Shown: positions 1-4,942 of the stretch, one piece after another
How positions within the stretch are numbered: position 1 is the first letter of the stretch
How the letters are laid out: each line of letters begins with the position of its first letter
Source: Treponema sp.
GTDB taxonomy: Bacteria > Spirochaetota > Spirochaetia > Treponematales > Breznakiellaceae
DNA length: 5,535 bases
Direction: 5' to 3'
Assembly: GCA_031281855.1 (NCBI GenBank)
Contig: JAITEW010000351.1
Location: 1-5,535, forward strand
Translations under genes and position numbers: made by a program
The notes under the pieces: model-generated
Database searches by the model: none
The model's input: only the letters and a program-made list of their open reading frames with translations
Told to the model about the DNA's origin: nothing

Positions 1-309
1 AGTCCGGTAAACCGATACCAGAACCTCGTCAATTTTTTCTTTTTTGGCCGCTTCGCCTTTGACAGCTTCGCCTTCAGCAGCCTTGTCCCTGGGAACTACG
101 ATCCAGCCGTGGACAACGGAATTCCCGGGGGCGGCTTTTAATGCCCCGGGTCTGGAAAAAACTTCCGCCACCAGGTCAACAGCGCTCCCGCTCCCTCCCC
201 TCTCCCCCCCTCCTCCGCTGGTCCTGACAACAGCCAAGGCGCTTTCGCCGGGAGAAGTCGCCAGGGCGGCTATGGGGTCAAGGCTTCCGTACGAGGGGTT
301 TTCAGCCAC
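1..309 (-). CDS. mnmE: tRNA uridine-5-carboxymethylaminomethyl modification GTPase MnmE, N-terminal part (runs off the left edge)
   Basis: MnmE (TrmE) works with MnmG to build the cm5/cmnm5 modification on wobble uridine 34 of certain tRNAs. Only the first 103 residues are present, within the N-terminal folate-binding domain. I recognise DPIAALATSPGESALAVVRTSG (residues 11-32), matching the family pattern D-T-I-A-A-x-A-T-P-P-G-x-x-x-x-x-x-R-x-S-G, and IDEVLVSVYRT (residues 93-103), which in the family precedes the P-x-S-Y-T-G-E-D motif; that would lie just outside the window. The GTG start (309-307) is the only standard start after the in-frame TGA upstream, and an AAGGA sits 7 bases before it. 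It overlaps the PAP2 stop by 8 bases, which suggests translational coupling as the last visible gene of the leftward operon. Two insertions look unusual: Gly/Ser-rich residues 33-40 and charged residues 76-92 (EGEAV/KGEAA repeat). The G domain and C-terminal CxGK motif are not visible. Confidence 0.9.
   Translation of the reverse strand, partial: MAENPSYGSLDPIAALATSPGESALAVVRTSGGGGERGGSGSAVDLVAEVFSRPGALKAAPGNSVVHGWIVVPRDKAAEGEAVKGEAAKKEKIDEVLVSVYRT
46..75 (-). repeat. Two-copy 15-base tandem repeat inside mnmE (EGEAV/KGEAA)
   Basis: Positions 46-60 and 61-75 are direct repeats matching at 12 of 15 bases, with an identical 10-base core GCTTCGCCTT (plus strand) at 50-59 and 65-74. The period of five codons keeps the frame and encodes the pentapeptides EGEAV and KGEAA (residues 79-88) in a charged stretch that most MnmE proteins have only in shorter form. 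This looks like an in-frame slippage duplication in a surface loop. Confidence 0.6.
187..210 (-). other. Canonical G-quadruplex motif in the mnmE coding strand
   Basis: Read on the minus strand (the sense strand of mnmE), four G runs of 7, 4, 3 and 3 bases are separated by AGA, A and AGC. This satisfies the usual G3+N1-7 rule with short loops, which favour stable folding. The motif begins about 100 bases downstream of the GTG start and would be present in the mRNA. It encodes part of the Gly/Ser/Arg insertion in MnmE. The motif is seen directly; folding and any effect are inference. Confidence 0.7.
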
Positions 310-1357
310 CGGCCTTTCCTTCAGGGCCTTTTCCGGAAGCGGGATCTTCTTGTATGCCTGAACCGGCGATTCCCAGGTTCAGGAACAGCCTGGGCGCTCC
401 TGCTGAAACCCAGAACCCCAAAAGGCCGTAACGGATAAAACGGCCCAGTTCGTAATAAGGTGAAACCGGACCGCCCCAGGAATAGCTTGAGAAAAGGGAG
501 CCTTCGCCGGGAAGGACGAGCTTAAGCCCCTGGTAGATAAGCAGAGTCCCTATAGCGCCCAGGAGGTAACGGAGGGCCAGTATTCCCGGCCCCGGAGCCC
601 TGTCTTTGATACAAGCTCCGGCGGAAAAGGGAAATGAATGGATCATAAGGCTGTAGCCTGCGCTAAAGCCCAGGAGCATAGCAGGAAGGGTTGTGTTTCC
701 GGGATGGAGCCCGTTCATTATCAGCGTTGCCGCAGCGGCGCAGATGAGCTGGGTGCGTTTACCCCGGGTTTTGAACCAAGCAGTAATATAGGGGCTGAGA
801 AAATAAAAAATCACAAGAATAAGAGCCCCCAGAAACCAGCCCCCAAGGAGGTCTGTCGGGAAATGAACTCCCAGGTAGAGCCGGGTAAACCCGATGAGGA
901 GTATAAAAAGAAGAACTACCACCCCAAAAAAAAGCCGCCTCCGTTTTCTGACGCTTCCTGCCCAGGAGGCGATAGGTATCCAGAGGGTAAGGCTCATCTG
1001 GGCGTGACCCGAAGGGAAACCGTAGCTTTGCTCAGAGGCCAGTCCCAGAGAAGGGTCCAGGCTGTAAGGCCTGGGCTGCTTAAAAAGGTTTTTTGCGAAG
1101 ACATTCATCCATGCCGAAAGGATGACAAGAATCCCAAGCCTAAACCCCCGTTTCTCATCAATACACCAGAATATGAGGAGCAGTAAGGGAATGATAAAGA
1201 CCTCGGTCCCAAGGGCGGTGATTAGCTTCATAACCCCTGTCAGGCCGGGGTTTTCAATGTTTTGTATGGCCTCTATTATCCCAAGACCCCAGCGGTACAC
1301 CGTTGTCAGCAGGGGCAGGTTTTCAGCAGGCATAATCTGTATTGTTTCAGGATTCAT
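302..1357 (-). CDS. PAP2-family integral membrane phosphatase with C-terminal membrane extension
   Basis: This is a type 2 phosphatidic acid phosphatase-like enzyme that removes phosphate from a lipid phosphate or pyrophosphate at the membrane. All three family motifs are present: K89-x6-R96-P97, P115-S-G-H118, and the third motif T158-R159-x5-H165-x3-D169, which has Thr in place of the usual Ser; H118 and H165 are the expected catalytic histidines. Hydrophobic segments lie near residues 46-66, 72-88, 120-134, 141-157 and 170-190 (the PAP2 core), then near 203-215, 223-241, 260-280 and 308-325. The last four extend it well past the usual 200-250 residue core to 351. The tail (332-351) is polar and overlaps mnmE by 8 bases. 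The ATG at 1357 is the earliest possible start (in-frame TAA 9 bases upstream), but neither it nor Met9 has a well-placed ribosome site. The natural substrate is unknown; undecaprenyl pyrophosphate or a phospholipid phosphate are candidates. Confidence 0.9.
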   Translation of the reverse strand: MNPETIQIMPAENLPLLTTVYRWGLGIIEAIQNIENPGLTGVMKLITALGTEVFIIPLLLLIFWCIDEKRGFRLGILVILSAWMNVFAKNLFKQPRPYSLDPSLGLASEQSYGFPSGHAQMSLTLWIPIASWAGSVRKRRRLFFGVVVLLFILLIGFTRLYLGVHFPTDLLGGWFLGALILVIFYFLSPYITAWFKTRGKRTQLICAAAATLIMNGLHPGNTTLPAMLLGFSAGYSLMIHSFPFSAGACIKDRAPGPGILALRYLLGAIGTLLIYQGLKLVLPGEGSLFSSYSWGGPVSPYYELGRFIRYGLLGFWVSAGAPRLFLNLGIAGSGIQEDPASGKGPEGKAGG

Positions 1358-1363
1358 GGGCAG

Positions 1364-1392
1364 AGTTTATTATCCTGTTTTGTTCGGGTCAA
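1364..1392 (-). promoter_or_regulatory. Candidate promoter directly before the PAP2 gene
   Basis: In the 68-base gap between the small lipoprotein stop and the PAP2 start, the minus strand reads TTGACC (1392-1387, 5 of 6 to the -35 consensus), a 17-base spacer, then TAAACT (1369-1364, 4 of 6 to the -10 consensus). A start of transcription the usual 7 bases downstream would fall on the A of the ATG, giving a leaderless message and fitting the absence of a ribosome site. The match is by eye only. Confidence 0.3.
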
Positions 1393-1425
1393 GGTCCCGG
1401 AATGCGGTTAATCACGCTTCCAGGC

Positions 1426-2103
1426 TTAAAACCCTTCAAAAAAACGCTCCTGTACGCGGTTTACCGCTGCGGCTTGATCCCTTGATAAAGGAGGATCAGG
1501 CGTTATGCTTTGCAGCAGGGCGTTTACCTGCGAGGCCAGGAGGGATTTTTCAATAGTATTGATAATGAGAAAATCATAGGTTTCCCTGCCTTGAGGCGCG
1601 CCCGGCTGTCCGGCAAATTCCCTGCGTACCCAGTAATCCTCTTCGCGGATAACTCCTGCCCAGGAGGCGTCCGACGCGGCGCGGATAAGGGTTTCGTAAT
1701 ACGCGCCGTAATCGGCGTCAGGAAAACCTGAAGAAGCGGAGAGGAAGCGGTTTTCTATCCTGATAGCAGCAAGGCGCGGGAAATCCAGTTCCGGCGAAAA
1801 CCCCAGCCGCCACTGTTCCAGGGCCTTGAAGTTGACGCCTGAATTCATGGCGACAAAAACATAACGGTCCTGGTATTCCTCCAGGGCTTCAACTGCCGGG
1901 TTCCCTTTGTCGAGGAAAGCTGTTACCCAGGAAGGCAGCGCTCTGCCTGCGGCGCTTTCCTTGTAATCCCTGATCTGCCAGTCAGGTTTGACTTCTTCCT
2001 GCGGCACTGCTTCAGGGATTATCGTTTTGTTCCCGCCTTCGCTGACACAACCCGCCGCGACCAGTACGGCTGCCAGAACCGTGATGGCAGGGATTTGTTT
2101 CAT
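1426..2103 (-). CDS. Small predicted lipoprotein of unknown function, faintly LPP20-like
   Basis: The 225-residue product starts with a short lipoprotein signal peptide: Lys2, a hydrophobic core (residues 5-18), and the lipobox V15-A-A-G-C19, so Cys19 is the predicted lipidated residue and the protein should be membrane-anchored outside the cytoplasm. A polar linker (20-50) follows, then a globular part with LPSWV (56-60), YQDRYVFVAMNSG (77-89), a segment ending FPRLAAIRIENRF (108-120), and WVRREF (158-163). The order P-x-W-V, then a V-A-x-x-x-G strand, then an Ala/Arg-rich helix resembles LPP20-type lipoproteins, but the likeness is weak and I do not assign the family. It starts in an ATGA overlap with the lipoprotein gene upstream and has no good ribosome site, so translation probably depends on coupling. 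Its reading frame is intact. Confidence 0.8.
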   Translation of the reverse strand: MKQIPAITVLAAVLVAAGCVSEGGNKTIIPEAVPQEEVKPDWQIRDYKESAAGRALPSWVTAFLDKGNPAVEALEEYQDRYVFVAMNSGVNFKALEQWRLGFSPELDFPRLAAIRIENRFLSASSGFPDADYGAYYETLIRAASDASWAGVIREEDYWVRREFAGQPGAPQGRETYDFLIINTIEKSLLASQVNALLQSITPDPPLSRDQAAAVNRVQERFFEGF

Positions 2104-3671
2104 GAATGAGCCGTGTCCGAATCTCCCCCCTTCCCTTCTGGGGGCGCAGGAGGAGTTTCTGAACTGAAGGTAACCGCAAACTCGTCCAGGATCGCCGCCG
2201 GTCCCGGCTGCGCCTCTTCCCCAGGTTCGGCATCAGGGGAAACCGCGGCTTTTCTGCCAAAGCGGTAGATCCCTTCCCCGGTTAGGGGATGATCGAGGGC
2301 CAGCGTTTTTTCATCCTGTCCCAGAGCGGCGCTGAACGAATCGTCCCTGATGGTAATGTTCAAAAGAAGGGTGATAAATTCCGCCCCTAAAGGAAGATCC
2401 ATGGAAATCCGTTCCTGCTGTTCTCCTGCGGTAACAGAAAGGACAAGAGCTCCGGTTTCCAGGATCAATTCCAGAACAGGCCCGGTTGAACTGTTTTCGA
2501 TTGTAACAAAGTCAGCCCTGAAAAGGACGCCGTCCCTGAGAGGCTTAAAGCGGAAAGAAAAGCTCCCCAGCCGGCCCGGCCCCTGCTGCATAGCGGCGAG
2601 AGGGACGGAGTATGTATCCTCAGGCCCGACAGCCAGGCCGTAGATACTGTCTCCCGGCAGCCACCGGGGAGCTTTCCCGGAAATTTCGTTTTCAAAATCC
2701 CAGGGGATAAGCTCGTTTTCCGGAGAACGAGCATAGGAGTCCTGAAGGTTCCCGCTAAGCCGGTAAAGGGCGGATATTTTCCCGTCTTCTTTTTCAACAG
2801 ACCCAGCCGGCCCCTGGGCCTCCCCTTTGGCCGAAACCGGCAGGGACAGTTCCCGTACCTTCCCGCCAAGAACCCTGGGAGCCCGCGCAGCCGCAACAGG
2901 AGAATCCCTGCCGCTTACAGGCGGGAACGGAACAACCTCGGCCATAAGGTTCTGGAATCCCGTTTGCGCGGGTACTTTCCAGAGGATCTGCCCCAGTCCG
3001 TCCGACAGCTTCCCTGTACCGATCCGGTTTCTTCCGTTGTACCAGACAATATAGGGGTCCAGGCCTTCGTCCGCTTCGATCAGGGCCTCAAGAAGCACCA
3101 CCGTCCCCGGAGGGATAAGATGGGAACCTGATGAGGCCCCCGGCAGGTAGGCGTTGATGCCGTCAATACGGTAATCCAGGTCCGCCAGGTAATACACAGG
3201 TTTTTCGGTCTTTGCCAGGAGCTGCCGGTCCCTCCCTAAAACCTGGAAAACCATCATATAAGCCCCTGGTTCAAGGTCCTGGGGCAGCGTAAAAGGCGGC
3301 AAATCCTGGTCCATGCGTTCCAGGCTGACTGCGCCTTCAGGCGTTTCATCTTCTTTGTCATCTTCAGGCTTCGCAAAACCGGATGTATAGAACGCCGCTT
3401 CTCTGGCAGCAGGCTCCCCGTCGGTCTGTAATAGTATTCTGAGCCCCGCCACGTCGGGATCGCCCTCTATGGAGTGGACAAAAAAGGGCTTAATCTCACC
3501 GGTCCGGACAAGCAGGGCGTTATCGTTCAGGGATCGTTCCCCTGCGAGGGCGGAAACCTGGTAGGTCTGGTTTATAGGGAATATGGAATCCATCTCCCCG
3601 CAGGAACAAAAGAGGAGAAACATACCTATTGCCGCAGCCCGAAACGCCGCCCTGATTTGCTGTTCAAACAT
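2100..3671 (-). CDS. Large predicted lipoprotein with probable Ig-like and ConA/LamG-like domains
   Basis: The product is 523 residues. A signal peptide with Arg7 and Arg11 and a hydrophobic core is followed by L20-F-C-S-C24; Cys24 is the likely lipidated residue, with a relaxed spirochaete-style lipobox. The earlier start at 3671 is preferred over Met17, which would leave almost no signal peptide. Residues 165-250 alternate short beta-like strands and carry DPYIVWYNGRNRIGTGKL (205-222), like an Ig-type beta sandwich. Residues 322-503 resemble a jelly-roll: WDFEN (324-328), FSFRFKPLRDG (371-381), LELILETGALVLSV (400-413), FITLLLNITIRDDSFSAAL (432-450) and AILDEFAVTF (493-502), the usual strand pattern of LamG/ConA-like domains. 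These domain calls are pattern-based inference. Acidic low-complexity stretches occur at 101-111 and 475-488. It is first in the leftward operon and may bind glycans or matrix, or be structural. Confidence 0.8.
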   Translation of the reverse strand: MFEQQIRAAFRAAAIGMFLLFCSCGEMDSIFPINQTYQVSALAGERSLNDNALLVRTGEIKPFFVHSIEGDPDVAGLRILLQTDGEPAAREAAFYTSGFAKPEDDKEDETPEGAVSLERMDQDLPPFTLPQDLEPGAYMMVFQVLGRDRQLLAKTEKPVYYLADLDYRIDGINAYLPGASSGSHLIPPGTVVLLEALIEADEGLDPYIVWYNGRNRIGTGKLSDGLGQILWKVPAQTGFQNLMAEVVPFPPVSGRDSPVAAARAPRVLGGKVRELSLPVSAKGEAQGPAGSVEKEDGKISALYRLSGNLQDSYARSPENELIPWDFENEISGKAPRWLPGDSIYGLAVGPEDTYSVPLAAMQQGPGRLGSFSFRFKPLRDGVLFRADFVTIENSSTGPVLELILETGALVLSVTAGEQQERISMDLPLGAEFITLLLNITIRDDSFSAALGQDEKTLALDHPLTGEGIYRFGRKAAVSPDAEPGEEAQPGPAAILDEFAVTFSSETPPAPPEGKGGDSDTAHS

Positions 3672-3691
3672 GGTTATAGAATTTCCGAAAC

Positions 3692-3719
3692 ATTAAATAT
3701 ATCATATCGCAGATATACT
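3692..3719 (+). promoter_or_regulatory. Candidate promoter of alr
   Basis: TATACT (3714-3719) matches the -10 consensus at 5 of 6. The -35 region is poor: ATTAAA (3692-3697) is the best at a 16-base spacing, with 3 of 6. Transcription would begin near 3726, about 25 bases before the ATG, a normal leader length. The -10 touches the -35 of the opposite promoter, so the two sites probably cannot both be occupied. Confidence 0.35.
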
Positions 3720-3724
3720 GAAAA
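3696..3724 (-). promoter_or_regulatory. Candidate promoter of the leftward lipoprotein-PAP2-mnmE operon
   Basis: The minus strand reads TTTTCA (3724-3719, 4 of 6 to the -35 consensus), a 17-base spacer, and TATATT (3701-3696, 5 of 6 to the -10 consensus). Transcription would start near 3689, leaving a leader of about 18 bases before the ATG at 3671. Only a weak GGAA lies in that leader. This is the best sigma-70-like match in the gap. Confidence 0.5.
3698..3717. repeat. Short inverted repeat between the divergent promoters
   Basis: TATATC (3698-3703) and GATATA (3712-3717) are inverted 6-base arms with an 8-base spacer, centred at about 3707.5. The repeat lies inside both candidate promoters, where an operator for a dimeric regulator could sit. 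The region is AT-rich, so chance is a serious alternative and no regulator is identified. Confidence 0.3.
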
Positions 3725-3741
3725 AACAATTATTATGAAAC

Positions 3742-3746
3742 GAGGA
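3742..3746 (+). promoter_or_regulatory. Ribosome binding site of alr
   Basis: GAGGA ends 4 bases before the ATG at 3751. It decides for this start over the ATG at 3735, which is in another frame and has no such site. Confidence 0.75.
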
Positions 3747-3750
3747 AACT

Positions 3751-4863
3751 ATGCGGGCGACAAAAGCTCTCATTCATCTGGATAATTTTAGACGTAATAT
3801 GGAAGCTGTCCGCAAGAGGACAGGGGGACGTTCCGGAATCTGCGTGCCTGTCAAAGCCAATGCCTACGGCCATGGGGCTGTGGAAATCGCCAGGGCTGCG
3901 CTGGAAAACGGCGCCGGGTATCTGGCAGTTGCCGCTGTAAGCGAAGGGGCCGAACTCAGGCAGGCAGGCGTCAAGGCCCCGGTCTTTCTTTTTTCCCAAG
4001 CCCTGCCTGAAGAGATGCGGGACATCGCGGCGTTGGGGCTTATCCCCTTTGCCGGGGACCGGGAAGCCGTAGAAGCCCTTGCGGATGCTGCAGCAGGAAC
4101 AGGCAGAACCCTGGAGCTGCACCTGAAGGTGGATACCGGGATGGGCCGTATGGGCTGCAGCCCTGAAGAAGCGGCGGATCTGGCGGCTTTCATTTCGTCC
4201 CGGAAAAACCTCCGCCTGAGCGGGATGGCAACGCATCTTTCGGTTTCCGATTCCCTGAAAAGCGAAGATGTAACGTATACCAAAAAACAGCTTGCCCGGT
4301 TCCGGGAGGCTGTGGATTCGGTACAGGCCCTGGACCTGGATCCGGGGCTGCTCCATGCCGCCAATTCAGGAGCCCTTTGCTTCCACGAGGACGCCTTTTT
4401 CGACATGGTCAGGCCGGGTATCTTTCTTTACGGCTATTCTCCTGCTGCGGAAATTCCCGGCGGTCTTGTATCGGAGCCGGTTATGGAACTTCGCAGCGCC
4501 GTGGTGTTCATCAAGAAAGTGCGCAAAGGTGATGATATTTCCTACGGCCGCACCTGGACCGCCCGGGAAGACACCTATATCGCCACCCTTCCTGTGGGCT
4601 ATGCCGACGGTTTCCCCAGGCTTTTAGGCAGCCGCCATTCGGTGTATATCAGGGGCAAAGCCTACCCTCTTGCAGGCCGTATCTGCATGGACCAGTGCAT
4701 GGTCAATTTGGGCCCCGAAACCAACGTAAAACGCTGGGACGAGGCGGTCATCTTTGGCCCAGGCGCCGAAACTGCCGCCGGCATTGCGGCGAAGACAGGG
4801 ACCATCCCTTACGAGATTACCTGCAATATCAGCAGGCGGGTACCCAGGGTGTATGCGCTCTAG
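3751..4863 (+). CDS. alr: Alanine racemase (PLP-dependent)
   Basis: The enzyme interconverts L- and D-alanine in the cytoplasm and supplies D-Ala for peptidoglycan precursors. At 370 residues it has a normal full length. The N-terminal TIM barrel carries the PLP signature VKANAYGHG (34-42) with Lys35 as the Schiff-base lysine and Tyr39 as a cofactor contact. Further on are VDTGMGRMG (127-135), THLS (161-164, with His162), HAANSGA (202-208), and MVRPGIFLYG (219-228), whose Arg221 should contact the PLP ring nitrogen. The C-terminal beta domain supplies the second catalytic base, Tyr265 in SYGR, then CMDQCM (312-317) and YEITCNISRRVPRVY (354-368). No key residue is missing. It is transcribed away from the lipoprotein operon and is followed at 79 bases by clpP in the same direction. 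A catabolic alanine racemase (dadX) is possible in principle, but nothing nearby suggests it. Confidence 0.97.
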   Translation: MRATKALIHLDNFRRNMEAVRKRTGGRSGICVPVKANAYGHGAVEIARAALENGAGYLAVAAVSEGAELRQAGVKAPVFLFSQALPEEMRDIAALGLIPFAGDREAVEALADAAAGTGRTLELHLKVDTGMGRMGCSPEEAADLAAFISSRKNLRLSGMATHLSVSDSLKSEDVTYTKKQLARFREAVDSVQALDLDPGLLHAANSGALCFHEDAFFDMVRPGIFLYGYSPAAEIPGGLVSEPVMELRSAVVFIKKVRKGDDISYGRTWTAREDTYIATLPVGYADGFPRLLGSRHSVYIRGKAYPLAGRICMDQCMVNLGPETNVKRWDEAVIFGPGAETAAGIAAKTGTIPYEITCNISRRVPRVYAL

Positions 4864-4879
4864 TGTTCTGTGGACTTTT

Positions 4880-4907
4880 TTGCCGGATCTGGCTATCTTA
4901 GTATAGT
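4880..4907 (+). promoter_or_regulatory. Candidate promoter of clpP in the alr-clpP gap
   Basis: TTGCCG (4880-4885, 4 of 6) and TATAGT (4902-4907, 5 of 6) are separated by 16 bases. Transcription would start near 4914, with a leader of about 29 bases. There is no convincing terminator after alr, so clpP may also be read from the alr promoter. Confidence 0.35.
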
Positions 4908-4932
4908 ACAATTAGTGGAAATAATTAATCCC

Positions 4933-4938
4933 GGAGGA
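4933..4938 (+). promoter_or_regulatory. Strong ribosome binding site of clpP
   Basis: GGAGGA lies 4 bases before the ATG at 4943. It is the strongest Shine-Dalgarno match in the window and fixes the clpP start. Confidence 0.85.
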
Positions 4939-4942
4939 TTTT

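Noticed and set aside
34..49. A-rich tract in the mnmE sense strand as a programmed frameshift site
   Set aside because: The A6G run falls on codon boundaries AAA AAA GAA, not the phase needed for a -1 slippery heptamer, and the frame continues into conserved MnmE sequence.
44..361. Plus-strand open frame of 105 codons
   Set aside because: It is antisense to mnmE, is rich in Pro/Ser/Ala from the C-rich strand, and has no family likeness or ribosome site.
638..1186. Plus-strand open frame of 182 codons
   Set aside because: It lies antisense to the PAP2 catalytic core; the highly charged, low-complexity translation is typical of a shadow frame.
1376..1420. Possible terminator between the small lipoprotein and the PAP2 gene
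   Set aside because: The only stem is CGGG/CCCG (4 pairs) and no U run follows it.
956..1669. Exact 16-base repeat TCCTGCCCAGGAGGCG at 956-971 and 1654-1669
   Set aside because: Both copies encode the same Ser-Trp-Ala-Gly in the same codons within two genes. Only two copies were seen, so chance codon coincidence is adequate.
2465..2896. Minus-strand open frame of 143 codons inside the large lipoprotein gene
   Set aside because: It is an alternate frame of a gene with an intact reading frame and has no recognisable features.
3733..4406. Two long minus-strand open frames opposite alr
   Set aside because: alr is certain here with all its motifs; both antisense frames are products of GC-rich codon use.
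4864..4900. Possible terminator after alr
   Set aside because: The T run at 4876-4881 precedes rather than follows the near-palindrome GCCGGATCTGGC, which has no usable loop.
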